The position numbers and the translations under genes were made by a program. A DNA stretch of 9,726 bases, from the NCBI GenBank assembly GCA_017743605.1, contig JAGHYO010000070.1, positions 1 to 9,726 of the forward strand, read 5' to 3'. Origin of the DNA: Thermoflexus sp. (GTDB taxonomy: Bacteria; Chloroflexota; Anaerolineae; Thermoflexales; Thermoflexaceae). This document shows, one piece after another, positions 1 to 6,292 of the stretch (position 1 is its first letter; every line of letters starts with the position of its first letter). Under the pieces are notes generated by a model, which did no database searches, was not told where the DNA came from, and saw nothing but the letters and a program-made list of their open reading frames with translations.

Positions 1-370
1 GGACAATGTGGGGTGCTTGTTGCGGGGTGTGGCGAAGGAGGAGGTGGAGCGGGGGATGGTGCTGGCGGCGCCGGGGACGATCCAGCCGCATCGGGAGTTT
101 GAGGCGGAGGTGTATGTGTTGAAGAAGGAGGAGGGGGGGCGGCACAAGGCGTTTTTCAGCGGGTATAAGCCGCAGTTTTACTTTCGGACGGCGGATGTGA
201 CGGGGGAGATTCAGTTGCCGGTGGGGGTGGAGATGGTGATGCCGGGGGACAATGTGAACTTGCGGGTGCGGTTGATTGCGCCGGTGGCGATTGAGGAGGG
301 GCTGCGGTTTGCGATTCGGGAGGGGGGTCTGACGGTGGGGGCGGGCGTGGTCACCAAAATCCTGGACTAA
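1..370 (+). CDS. tuf: Elongation factor Tu, C-terminal part (5' end outside window)
   Basis: EF-Tu is the GTPase that delivers aminoacyl-tRNA to the ribosomal A site. Only the last 122 codons are present, so the GTP-binding domain is missing and domain 2 is only partly there. The visible protein begins DNVGCLLRGV (end of domain 2) and continues through the domain 3 signatures FEAEVYVLKKEEGGRH, GYKPQFYFRTADVTG, GVEMVMPGDNV and EEGLRFAIREGG. It ends GAGVVTKILD, the normal C-terminus, so the gene is intact here and cut only by the window edge. The reading frame is open from base 2. Codon use is odd: 90 of 123 codons end in G and 14 in C, five of six Phe codons are TTT and six of ten Leu codons are TTG. 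The last ten or so codons return to the C-ending style of the neighbours. rpsJ follows after 35 nt with no visible terminator. Confidence 0.97.
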   Translation, partial: DNVGCLLRGVAKEEVERGMVLAAPGTIQPHREFEAEVYVLKKEEGGRHKAFFSGYKPQFYFRTADVTGEIQLPVGVEMVMPGDNVNLRVRLIAPVAIEEGLRFAIREGGLTVGAGVVTKILD

Positions 371-405
371 CCCCCAGGGCGGCTGAACTCGGAGAGGTGA
401 CAGCG

Positions 406-714
406 ATGGCCAAGCAGCGGTTGCGCATCCGTCTGAAGGCTTACGATCATCGGATCCTGGACGAATCCGCTCGCCGCATCGTGGAGGTAGCCGAGCGCAC
501 CGGCGCGCGGGTGATCGGGCCGATCCCGCTCCCCACCAAGCGGGAGCGGTTCACGGTGATCCGCTCGCCGTTCATTGATAAGGATGCCCAGGAGCATTTC
601 GAGATCCGCACCCACAAGCGCCTGATCGACGTACTGGATCCGGATCCAAAGACCATCGATCAGCTGATGCGCTTGAATCTCCCGGCGGGCGTGGACATTG
701 AGATCAAGATCTGA
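406..714 (+). CDS. rpsJ: 30S ribosomal protein S10
   Basis: S10 is a small-subunit head protein that also acts as NusE in transcription antitermination. The product is 102 residues, the family's usual length, opening MAKQRLRIRLKAYDHRILDE and containing the conserved loop RTHKRLIDVLDP. I chose ATG 406 over the in-frame GTG at 397 because MAKQ is the standard N-terminus and the SD-like stretch GGAGAGGTGA (391-400) lies just upstream of it; GTG 397 would sit inside that SD. It is the first gene of the S10 group and lies 35 nt after tuf, the common bacterial tuf-rpsJ linkage. In contrast to tuf, 40 of 103 codons end in C. Confidence 0.98.
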   Translation: MAKQRLRIRLKAYDHRILDESARRIVEVAERTGARVIGPIPLPTKRERFTVIRSPFIDKDAQEHFEIRTHKRLIDVLDPDPKTIDQLMRLNLPAGVDIEIKI

Positions 715-769
715 TCCCGGGGATGATGGGCCTGGCCCAGGTGCCAGTCCCCCGATCGGAGGCTTCCGA

Positions 770-1408
770 ATGAAGGGCTTGCTGGCGCGCAAGATCGGGA
801 TGACCCAGATGTTCAACGAGCAGGGCGAGGTGGTCCCGGTGACCGTCCTGCGGGCGGGGCCGTGCTACGTGACACAGCTGCGCACCCTCGAGCGGGACGG
901 CTACGCGGCGATCCAGTTGGGGTTCGAGGAAACTCGGCCTCGCCGATTGACCCAAGGGGAGCTCGGACACTTAGTCAAGCGAAACTTGCCTGCCCTGCGG
1001 GTGCTCCGGGAGATCCGCTTCCCCAATGTGGAGACCCTGTCCCAGTATCAGGAAGGGCAGGTGCTCACCGTAGCCATTTTCTCGCCTGGGGAGCGGGTGG
1101 ACGTGATCGGCCGCTCCAAGGGCCGCGGCTTTGCCGGTGGCATCAAACGGCACGGGTTCGCCCGCCAGTCAAAGACCCACGGCCAGTCGGACCGGCACCG
1201 GGCTCCCGGTTCCATCGGCACCAACACGGATCCCGGACGGGTGATCAAGGGGAAGCGCATGCCCGGCCACTATGGGAACGAACGGCTCACCGTCCGCAAC
1301 CTCCAGGTGGTCTGGGTGGATCCGGAGCGCCACCTCATCGCCATTAAGGGTGCGGTCCCCGGCCCCCGAGGCGGACTGGTAATCATCCGGCAGGCCAAGC
1401 GACCATAA
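770..1408 (+). CDS. rplC: 50S ribosomal protein L3
   Basis: L3 is an early-assembly large-subunit protein with an extension reaching toward the peptidyl-transferase centre. The 212-residue product starts MKGLLARKIGMTQMF, the canonical opening. It carries the core signature RSKGRGFAGGIKRHGF (about 115-130) and the tip loop HRAPGSIGTNTDPGRV with KGKRMPGHYGNERLT (about 143-174). ATG 770 is preferred over the upstream in-frame ATG at 698, which would lie inside rpsJ; GGAGG at 758-762 sits 7 nt before ATG 770. The gene lies 55 nt after rpsJ. It is followed by an unusually long 196-bp gap before rplD, so it may end a transcriptional or regulatory sub-unit. Confidence 0.98.
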   Translation: MKGLLARKIGMTQMFNEQGEVVPVTVLRAGPCYVTQLRTLERDGYAAIQLGFEETRPRRLTQGELGHLVKRNLPALRVLREIRFPNVETLSQYQEGQVLTVAIFSPGERVDVIGRSKGRGFAGGIKRHGFARQSKTHGQSDRHRAPGSIGTNTDPGRVIKGKRMPGHYGNERLTVRNLQVVWVDPERHLIAIKGAVPGPRGGLVIIRQAKRP

Positions 1409-1604
1409 TTAACCAGAAATCGCCCGAAGTTTGTTCCGATTCGCTTTTCCTTTCTCATAACAAAACTCTTGAACGAGATAAAATAACACATTGATTGCTT
1501 TCTTTGTCCTTCCAAAGCGAAGAGGGTGGTAGGGGGACCAGGCGGAGGCGGGGAACGCCTGCCTGTCCAGAGAAGCACGAACCATTCGCTGAGGAGATCA
1601 CACG
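1409..1604 (+). promoter_or_regulatory. rplC-rplD intergenic leader: AT-rich block plus bulged hairpin
   Basis: This 196-bp non-coding gap separates two genes that are usually nearly adjacent. Its first half is a sharp AT-rich island: 33 of 92 bases from 1409 to 1500 are G or C, in an otherwise GC-rich window. It contains a -10-like hexamer TAAAAT at 1479-1484, but I could not find a convincing -35 at the right distance, so a promoter is only a possibility. The second half is purine-rich and GC-rich and folds into a strong hairpin (1535-1568). The SD of rplD, GAGGAG at 1591-1596, lies 8 nt before the ATG. No open reading frame with ribosomal-protein character is present, and no hairpin followed by a T tract is visible. 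A regulatory leader for the downstream genes is inferred, not shown. Confidence 0.55.
1535..1568 (+). promoter_or_regulatory. Bulged 13-bp RNA hairpin upstream of rplD
   Basis: The 3' arm CGCCTGCCTGTCC (1556-1568) pairs along its whole length with the 5' arm 1535-1550. The 5' arm has only two interruptions: a bulged C at 1539 and bulged GG at 1544-1545. The loop is GGGAA (1551-1555). That gives 13 Watson-Crick pairs, mostly G-C. It ends 36 nt before the rplD start and does not cover the SD. No T run follows, so it is not a typical intrinsic terminator. Asymmetric bulges in a stable stem suit a protein-binding site, and L4, the next product, is the S10-operon regulator in gammaproteobacteria. 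The link to L4 here is speculation. Confidence 0.5.
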
Positions 1605-2282
1605 ATGCAGGTTCCGGTCTGGAACATTGAAGGGCAACAGGTGGGGGAGATCGAGTTGCGGCCAGAAGTGTTTGAGGCGCCCATCCACATCCCCCTGATG
1701 CATCAGGCCTTGGTCCGGCAGCTGGCCAACGCCCGGCTGGGGACCCATCAGACCAAGACGCGGGGGGAGGTGCATTACAGCAGCCGGAAGATGTGGCCGC
1801 AGAAGCACACCGGGCGGGCCCGCCAGGGGAGCCGGGACGCCCCCCACTGGTATCACGGAGGGGTGGTGTTCGGGCCGCAGCCGCGCAGTTATGAGCAGAA
1901 GATGCCGAAGAAGATGCGTCGCGCGGCCCTGCGCTCGGCCCTCTCCGTCAAGGCCAGGGAGGGCCAGATCCTCATCCTGGACCGCCTGGAGCTGCCCGAG
2001 CCGCGGACCCGGCGGATGAAGGAGGTCCTGGAGCGGCTTCCCGTGGGCAAAAGCGCGCTCATCCTCCTGGCTGGGCCGAACGAGAACGTTCGGCGCGCGG
2101 TCCGCAACCTGCCCAACGTCGCCTATCTGCACGCCCCGTGCCTGAACGTCCGGGATCTCTTTAAATATGAGACCCTGATCATCCCGCTGGACGCTTTGGC
2201 CATGATCGAGGATTGGCTGACGCGTCCGGTGGTGCGGAAGAAGTTCGCCCTGCCCGCAGCGGGCGCTGCATCGACAGCCTGA
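1605..2282 (+). CDS. rplD: 50S ribosomal protein L4
   Basis: L4 is an early-binding large-subunit protein whose central loop lines the exit tunnel; in some bacteria it also represses the S10 operon. The product is 225 residues against a usual 205-210. The tunnel-loop region reads TKTRGEVHYSSRKMWPQKHT then GRARQGSRDAP (from about residue 50), followed by GGVVFGPQPRSY and KMPKKMRRAALRSALS. The WPQKHTGRAR form, rather than the common GGGxxPWxQKGTGRAR form, is what I recall from Thermus L4. The extra length is mostly a C-terminal tail, KKFALPAAGAASTA, rich in Ala and beyond the normal end of the fold. ATG 1605 has GAGGAG 8 nt upstream. It follows the long structured gap and probably leads the run rplD-rplN. 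Confidence 0.97.
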   Translation: MQVPVWNIEGQQVGEIELRPEVFEAPIHIPLMHQALVRQLANARLGTHQTKTRGEVHYSSRKMWPQKHTGRARQGSRDAPHWYHGGVVFGPQPRSYEQKMPKKMRRAALRSALSVKAREGQILILDRLELPEPRTRRMKEVLERLPVGKSALILLAGPNENVRRAVRNLPNVAYLHAPCLNVRDLFKYETLIIPLDALAMIEDWLTRPVVRKKFALPAAGAASTA

Positions 2283-2310
2283 GCCTGAGCCCTGAGTGGG
2301 GGGATAGGAT

Positions 2311-2619
2311 ATGAATCTGTATGAGGTGATCAAACGGCCCGTCATCACCGAAAGGACCACCCGCTTGAAGGAGGCGGGCCAGTACGTTTTCGAGGTAGAT
2401 CCTCGGGCGAACCGCCAGCAGGTGAAGCAGGCGGTGGAGAAGCTGTTCAACGTCCAGGTGCGGGCAGTGCGGATCATCAACGTCCCCGCCAAGCGACGGC
2501 GAGACTGGCGGGCGCGGATCCTGAGCAGCAAGCCCAAGCAGGTGGTGCGCCGTCCGGGCTGGAAGAAGGCCATCGTTCAGGTGGCCCCCGGCCAGACCAT
2601 CGATGTCTTCGAGGTCTAA
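2311..2619 (+). CDS. rplW: 50S ribosomal protein L23
   Basis: L23 sits at the exit of the peptide tunnel and is the docking point for trigger factor and SRP. The 102-residue product starts MNLYEVIKRPVITERTTRL, the standard opening. It includes YVFEVDPRANRQQVKQAVE and the FNVQVRAVRIINVPAK strand-loop typical of the family, followed by a basic loop (KRRRDWRARI) and the C-terminal strand KKAIVQVAPGQTIDVFEV. The upstream run TGGGGGGATAGGAT gives only an imperfect SD, weaker than those of most genes here. It lies 28 nt after rplD, so translation may depend partly on coupling. Confidence 0.97.
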   Translation: MNLYEVIKRPVITERTTRLKEAGQYVFEVDPRANRQQVKQAVEKLFNVQVRAVRIINVPAKRRRDWRARILSSKPKQVVRRPGWKKAIVQVAPGQTIDVFEV

Positions 2620-2660
2620 TCCGAAGCAAGAGACCTCGAGGGCGTGGGAGGGAATACCCG

Positions 2661-3497
2661 ATGGGGATCAAGGTGTATAAGCCGACGACGCCTGGTCGCC
2701 GGAACGCAACCGGTTACACGTTTGAAGAGATCACCAAAGACGAGCCGGAGAAGTCCCTGGTTGTTCCCTTGAAGAAGCACGCCGGACGGAACTCCCAGGG
2801 ACGGATCACCGTCCGCCACCGGGGAGGCGGTCACAAGCGGCTCTACCGGATCATCGACTTCAAGCGTCGGGACAAAGACGGGATCCCGGCGAAGGTGATC
2901 AGCATCGAGTATGATCCCAACCGCACCGCCCGGATCGCCCTCCTGCAATATGCGGATGGGGAGAAGCGCTACATCTTGGCTCCCCTGGGCCTGCAGGTGG
3001 GGGATGTGGTGATGAGCGGGCCTCAGGCCGAGATCCGAGCGGGCAACGCCATGCCCCTGGCCAACATCCCGGTGGGGACGCTGGTGCACAACGTAGAGCT
3101 GTATCCGGGACACGGCGGTCAGCTCGTCCGGGCTGCAGGGGCGGCAGCGCAGCTGCTGGGCAAGGAGGAAAGCCACGCCATCCTGCGCCTGCCCTCGGGG
3201 GAGATCCGGAAGGTCCGCCTGGAGTGCTACGCCACCATCGGCCAGGTGGGGAACCTGGAACACGTGAACATCCGCTTGGGCAAGGCCGGCCGCAAGCGCT
3301 GGCTGGGCATCCGCCCCACCGTCCGCGGCTCGGCCATGTCCCCGCGGGATCATCCCCACGGGGGCGGCGAGGGGCGGGCGCCCATCGGCCTGCCCCACCC
3401 GAAGACTCCGTGGGGCAAGCACGCCCTGGGCAAGAAGACTCGGCGCAACAAGGCCACGGACAAACACATCATCCAGCGCCGGCAGAGGAAGGCATAA
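2661..3497 (+). CDS. rplB: 50S ribosomal protein L2
   Basis: L2 is one of the most conserved large-subunit proteins and is needed for subunit association and peptidyl-transferase activity. The 278-residue product has the usual length. It starts MGIKVYKPTTPGRRNATG and contains GRITVRHRGGGHKRLYRIIDFKR (in the N-terminal part), the central VHNVELYPGHGGQLVRAAG, and the C-terminal DHPHGGGEGR at residues 230-239. His231 corresponds to the histidine implicated in peptide-bond formation (E. coli His229). The residues before it read RGSAMSPRD, where MNP is more common, a mild change. The C-terminus TPWGKHALGKKTRRN is normal. The start follows a moderate SD, GGGAGG (2647-2652), 41 nt after rplW. Confidence 0.98.
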   Translation: MGIKVYKPTTPGRRNATGYTFEEITKDEPEKSLVVPLKKHAGRNSQGRITVRHRGGGHKRLYRIIDFKRRDKDGIPAKVISIEYDPNRTARIALLQYADGEKRYILAPLGLQVGDVVMSGPQAEIRAGNAMPLANIPVGTLVHNVELYPGHGGQLVRAAGAAAQLLGKEESHAILRLPSGEIRKVRLECYATIGQVGNLEHVNIRLGKAGRKRWLGIRPTVRGSAMSPRDHPHGGGEGRAPIGLPHPKTPWGKHALGKKTRRNKATDKHIIQRRQRKA

Positions 3498-3514
3498 GCG
3501 GGAGGTGATCGGGG

Positions 3515-3796
3515 ATGGGCCGTTCGCTGAAGAAGGGTCCTTACTGTGACCCCAAGCTCCTGAAGAAAATCGAAGAGCTTAACCGCCGGGGCGAGAAGCG
3601 GGTGATCCGCACCTGGTCCCGCGCCTCAGTGATCTTCCCCCAGATGGTCGGCCACACCATCGCCGTCCATGATGGACGGCGCCACGTGCCGATCTACATC
3701 ACCGAGCAGATGGTGGGCCACCGTCTGGGCGAGTTCGCCCCCACCCGGACCTACCGAGGGCACACCGTGAAGGAGAAGAAGACGGGGGTACGGTAA
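3515..3796 (+). CDS. rpsS: 30S ribosomal protein S19
   Basis: S19 lies in the small-subunit head with S13, near the A-site tRNA. The 93-residue product is full length: MGRSLKKGPYCDPKLLKKIE at the start, then RTWSRASVIFPQMVGHTIAV, and the signature PIYITEQMVGHRLGEFAPTR followed by TYRGH. The SD is GGAGGTGATC at 3501-3510, a ten-base match to the complement of the 16S rRNA 3' end, 9 nt (from GGAGG) before the ATG. It lies 17 nt after rplB. The C-terminus is short and basic (VKEKKTGVR), as usual. Confidence 0.98.
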   Translation: MGRSLKKGPYCDPKLLKKIEELNRRGEKRVIRTWSRASVIFPQMVGHTIAVHDGRRHVPIYITEQMVGHRLGEFAPTRTYRGHTVKEKKTGVR

Positions 3797-3829
3797 GACC
3801 CCAAAGGAGAACCTGGAGGGAGATGGACG

Positions 3830-4177
3830 ATGACCCATCGGGTTCGGGCGGTTGCACGCTCCATCCGGATCTCGCCCTACAAGGCGCGCCTGGTTTGCAA
3901 CTTGGTGAAGGGGATGCGGGCGGAGGAGGCCCTGGACGCGCTCCGTTTCACGCCCAAGAAGGCGGCGCGCTATGTGGAGAAGCTCATCCGCTCCGCCATG
4001 GCCAACGCGGAGAACAACTATGGCCTGTCGCCCGCGGACCTTTACGTGGTCGACATCCGGGCCGACGACGGACCGCGCTACAAGCGGGTCCGCTTCGCTG
4101 CCCGCGGCCGGGTCCGCCCGATCCTCAAGCGGACGACGCATCTCACGGTGGTTCTGGAGGAGCAGGCGAGCGAATGA
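3830..4177 (+). CDS. rplV: 50S ribosomal protein L22
   Basis: L22 contacts all domains of 23S rRNA, and its beta-hairpin lines the exit tunnel opposite L4. The product is 115 residues, normal length. It begins MTHRVRAVARSIRISPYKAR, has the helix KAARYVEKLIRSAMANAENN (about 45-64), and the hairpin region GPRYKRVRFAARGRVRPILK followed by RTTHLTVVLEE. The ATG at 3830 has GGAGGG at 3815-3820, 9 nt upstream. An ATG at 3823 in another frame gives no recognisable product. It lies 33 nt after rpsS and 45 nt before rpsC. Confidence 0.97.
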   Translation: MTHRVRAVARSIRISPYKARLVCNLVKGMRAEEALDALRFTPKKAARYVEKLIRSAMANAENNYGLSPADLYVVDIRADDGPRYKRVRFAARGRVRPILKRTTHLTVVLEEQASE

Positions 4178-4222
4178 GACGGTTTGCCGTAGAGGATCCG
4201 CAGAGATAAAGAGGAGGTCGTC

Positions 4223-4915
4223 TTGGGTCGAAAAGTTCATCCCATCGGTTTCCGTCTGGGCATCACCAAGAACTGGCTGGCCCGCTGGTATGCCGAGAGC
4301 CAGGAGTATGTGGAGCTGCTCCACGAGGATCTCCAGATCCGGCAGTTTGTGAAGGAGCAGCTCAAGGAGGCAGGGATCTCGCGCATTGAGATCGAGCGCT
4401 TCCCCAAGCAGATCAACCTCTACATCCACGCCGCCCGGCCGGGAATCGTCATCGGCCGCAAGGGCATGGGGATCAAGCAGCTGCGCCAAGCGGTCGAGGA
4501 GATGACCGGCAAGAGGGCGCGGGTGGAGATCGTGGAGGTGCCCCGGCCGGAGCTGGAGGCGGTCATCGTGGCGGAGAGCATTGCCCAGCAGATCGAGAAG
4601 CGGGTCAGCCACGCCCGCGCCATGAAGCGGGCGATCCAGCAGACCATGCGCGCCGGGGCCAAGGGGATCCGCATCACAGTTTCCGGCCGGCTGGGCGGGG
4701 CAGAGATGTCCCGCACGGAGACCCTGATGGAGGGCCGAGTCCCCCGCCACACCCTAAGGGCGGACATCGATTACGCCCTGGCCGAGGCGACCACCAAATG
4801 GGGCAAGATCGGGATCAAGGTCTGGATCTACCGGGGCGACACCGAGCCGGGCGTTTACGTTCAGCAGACCGCGGAGATGGTCGCCCGGGTCACCTCGGCG
4901 CAACGGGGAGGGTGA
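4223..4915 (+). CDS. rpsC: 30S ribosomal protein S3 (TTG start)
   Basis: S3 is a head protein at the mRNA entry channel with helicase-related activity. The 230-residue product has the family N-terminus GRKVHPIGFRLGITKNW directly after the initiator, a type II KH domain with the GRKG loop at residues 78-81 (RPGIVIGRKGMGIKQLRQAV), and the C-terminal domain with GRLGGAEMSRTE (about 155-166) and KIGIKVWIYRGD. The start is TTG at 4223: it aligns exactly with the conserved N-terminus, GGAGG (4213-4217) sits 5 nt upstream, and there is no nearby in-frame ATG or GTG giving that N-terminus. A rare start codon in a highly expressed gene is notable and may tune its output against its neighbours. The stop is 3 nt before rplP. 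Confidence 0.97.
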   Translation: MGRKVHPIGFRLGITKNWLARWYAESQEYVELLHEDLQIRQFVKEQLKEAGISRIEIERFPKQINLYIHAARPGIVIGRKGMGIKQLRQAVEEMTGKRARVEIVEVPRPELEAVIVAESIAQQIEKRVSHARAMKRAIQQTMRAGAKGIRITVSGRLGGAEMSRTETLMEGRVPRHTLRADIDYALAEATTKWGKIGIKVWIYRGDTEPGVYVQQTAEMVARVTSAQRGG

Positions 4916-4918
4916 GCG

Positions 4919-5338
4919 ATGCTGATGCCCAAGCGCGTCAAATACCGCAAGCAGATGCGTGGGCGGATGAAGGGCAAGGAGACCCGAGGTGTGGAGCTGG
5001 CCTTCGGCGAATATGGGCTCCAGGCCCTAGAGCCGTGCTGGCTGACCGCCCGCCAGATCGAGGCCGCCCGCCGCGCCATCGTCCGCTTCCTGCGCCATCG
5101 AGGCAAATACTGGATCCGGGTCTTCCCCGACAAGCCGGTGACCCGCAAGCCGGCCGAGACCCGCATGGGCAAGGGGAAGGGGAACGTGGACCACTGGGTG
5201 ACCGTGGTGCGGCCGGGACGCATCCTTTTTGAGATCGGCGGAGTGAGCGCCGACATCGCTCACGAGGCCCTGCGGCAGGCTTCCTACAAGCTGCCCATCC
5301 AAACGCAGATCATCACGGCTGAGGAACAGCAGGTCTGA
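4919..5338 (+). CDS. rplP: 50S ribosomal protein L16
   Basis: L16 binds near the A site and central protuberance and helps position tRNA. The 139-residue product starts MLMPKRVKYRKQMRGRMKG, the usual opening, and has FGEYGLQALEPCWLTARQIE followed by AARRA. The loop ETRMGKGKGNVDHWV (about 80-94) includes Arg82, the equivalent of the arginine hydroxylated in E. coli L16. Its SD, GGGGAGGG (4905-4912), lies inside the end of rpsC, and only 3 nt separate the rpsC stop from the ATG at 4919, so the two are probably translationally coupled. Confidence 0.98.
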   Translation: MLMPKRVKYRKQMRGRMKGKETRGVELAFGEYGLQALEPCWLTARQIEAARRAIVRFLRHRGKYWIRVFPDKPVTRKPAETRMGKGKGNVDHWVTVVRPGRILFEIGGVSADIAHEALRQASYKLPIQTQIITAEEQQV

Positions 5339-5375
5339 TCTCGGTGTTCAGATGCGATCACGCAGGGAGGAAGCT

Positions 5376-5588
5376 GTGGCCTTGCGTCCGGAGGAGATCC
5401 GCAAGTGGTCAGATGAAGAGATCCGCAACCGTCTGGAACAGGCTCGTCGGGAGCTGTTCCATCTGCGTCTGCAGTGGGGGATGAACCAGCTCAAGGATGT
5501 GAACCGCCTCCGCGCTCTGCGCAAGGACATCGCCCGCATGCTCACCATCCTGCAGGAGCGGGAGCTGGCTCAGGGAGGTCGGCGATGA
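5376..5588 (+). CDS. rpmC: 50S ribosomal protein L29 (GTG start)
   Basis: L29 is a small helical hairpin protein next to L23 at the tunnel exit. With the GTG at 5376 the product is 70 residues, starting ALRPEEIRKWSDEEIRNRLE after the initiator. It contains ARRELFHLRLQWGMNQLKDV and the second helix NRLRALRKDIARMLTILQER, all typical. An in-frame ATG at 5352 would add eight residues (MRSRREEA), but it has no SD, whereas GGGAGG (5365-5370) lies 5 nt before the GTG. The shorter form also fits the family's 60-70 residues. Its stop overlaps the rpsQ start as ATGA. Confidence 0.93.
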   Translation: MALRPEEIRKWSDEEIRNRLEQARRELFHLRLQWGMNQLKDVNRLRALRKDIARMLTILQERELAQGGRR

Positions 5589-5890
5589 AAGACCGTCGCA
5601 AGCGCCTCATCGGACGGGTAACCAGCGATAAGATGGATAAGACGGTGGTGGTGACGGTGGAGGAGCTGGTGCGCCACCCGCTGTATGGCAAGGTGATCCG
5701 CCGTCGCCGCAAGTTCATGGCCCACAACGAAGGGAACCTGGCCCGCGTGGGCCATCTGGTCCAGATCGTGGAGTCCCGCCCTCTGAGCCGACGCAAGCGC
5801 TGGGTGGTGGAGGCGATCCTAGAGCAGGCCCACAAGCCAGCGGAGCCGGTGCCAGAGCAGCCGCCCGGCGAGGAGATCGTGGCGAAGTAG
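5585..5890 (+). CDS. rpsQ: 30S ribosomal protein S17 with C-terminal tail
   Basis: S17 is an OB-fold primary 16S rRNA-binding protein of the small-subunit body. The product is 101 residues against about 85 in many bacteria. The core is clear: RRKRLIGRVTSDKMDKTVVV, then RHPLYGKVIRRRRKFMAHNE, then VGHLVQIVESRPLSRRKRW. The last 22 or so residues (EQAHKPAEPVPEQPPGEE and IVAK) form a Pro/Glu-rich tail, probably disordered. Thermus S17 also has a long C-terminal extension, but as I recall that one is basic and helical, so this is a different tail. The ATG overlaps the rpmC stop (ATGA), with GGGAGG at 5573-5578, consistent with translational coupling. Confidence 0.96.
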   Translation: MKDRRKRLIGRVTSDKMDKTVVVTVEELVRHPLYGKVIRRRRKFMAHNEGNLARVGHLVQIVESRPLSRRKRWVVEAILEQAHKPAEPVPEQPPGEEIVAK

Positions 5891-5904
5891 CCGGAGGTTC
5901 ATCC

Positions 5905-6273
5905 ATGATCCAGCAGGAAACTCGCCTCAAAATTGCGGACAACACCGGTGCCCGGGAGATCTTAGTCATCCGGGTGCTGGGGGGATCCTATCGCCGCTAC
6001 GGGTATGTGGGGGATGTGGTGGTGGCCGCGGTGAAAGACGCCATTCCAACAGCCACCGTGAAGAAAGGCGAAATCGTGCGCGCGGTGATCGTCCGGACGG
6101 CCAAGGAATACCGGCGGCCGGATGGCTCCACCATCCGCTTCGACGACAACGCGGCGGTGATCCTGGACGAGTTCGGCAACCCGAAGGGGACGCGGATCTT
6201 TGGGCCGGTGGCCCGGGAGCTACGCGATAAGGGCTTCACCAAGATCATCTCCCTGGCTCCGGAGGTGCTGTGA
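5905..6273 (+). CDS. rplN: 50S ribosomal protein L14
   Basis: L14 sits at the subunit interface and forms bridges to 16S rRNA helix 14. The 122-residue product is exactly the family length. It begins MIQQETRLKIADNTGAREIL, then VGDVVVAAVKDAIP, KKGEIVRAVIVRTAKEYRR, the signature IRFDDNAAVILDEFGNPKGT, and ends ARELRDKGFTKIISLAPEVL. GGAGG at 5893-5897 is 7 nt before the ATG, and the gap from rpsQ is 14 nt. In E. coli the spc promoter lies before this gene; here the wide gap is after it, so rplN appears to belong with the upstream S10 run. Confidence 0.98.
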   Translation: MIQQETRLKIADNTGAREILVIRVLGGSYRRYGYVGDVVVAAVKDAIPTATVKKGEIVRAVIVRTAKEYRRPDGSTIRFDDNAAVILDEFGNPKGTRIFGPVARELRDKGFTKIISLAPEVL

Positions 6274-6292
6274 GCGCGAGAGGAGGGAGCGG

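Noticed and set aside
1469..1496. Promoter with TTGAAC (1469-1474) as -35
   Set aside because: The only hexamer at 16 nt is TTGATT, which matches TATAAT poorly, while the good TAAAAT is just 4 nt away from TTGAAC. No acceptable pair was found.
1502..1517. CTTTG/CAAAG inverted repeat as a terminator of rplC
   Set aside because: Five weak pairs, no T tract after it, and it would cut off the rest of the operon.
1455..2573. 372-codon open frame on the minus strand across rplD-rplW
   Set aside because: It is the antisense shadow of GC-rich coding sequence. It has no recognisable family motifs and lies opposite two certain ribosomal genes.
3626..4750. 374-codon minus-strand open frame opposite rpsS-rpsC
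   Set aside because: It is low-complexity Leu/His/Arg/Gly-rich translation typical of a reverse frame of high-GC genes, with no domain signature.
5352..5375. Upstream ATG start for rpmC
   Set aside because: It has no SD and adds eight non-conserved residues. The GTG at 5376 has GGGAGG 5 nt upstream and fits the family length.
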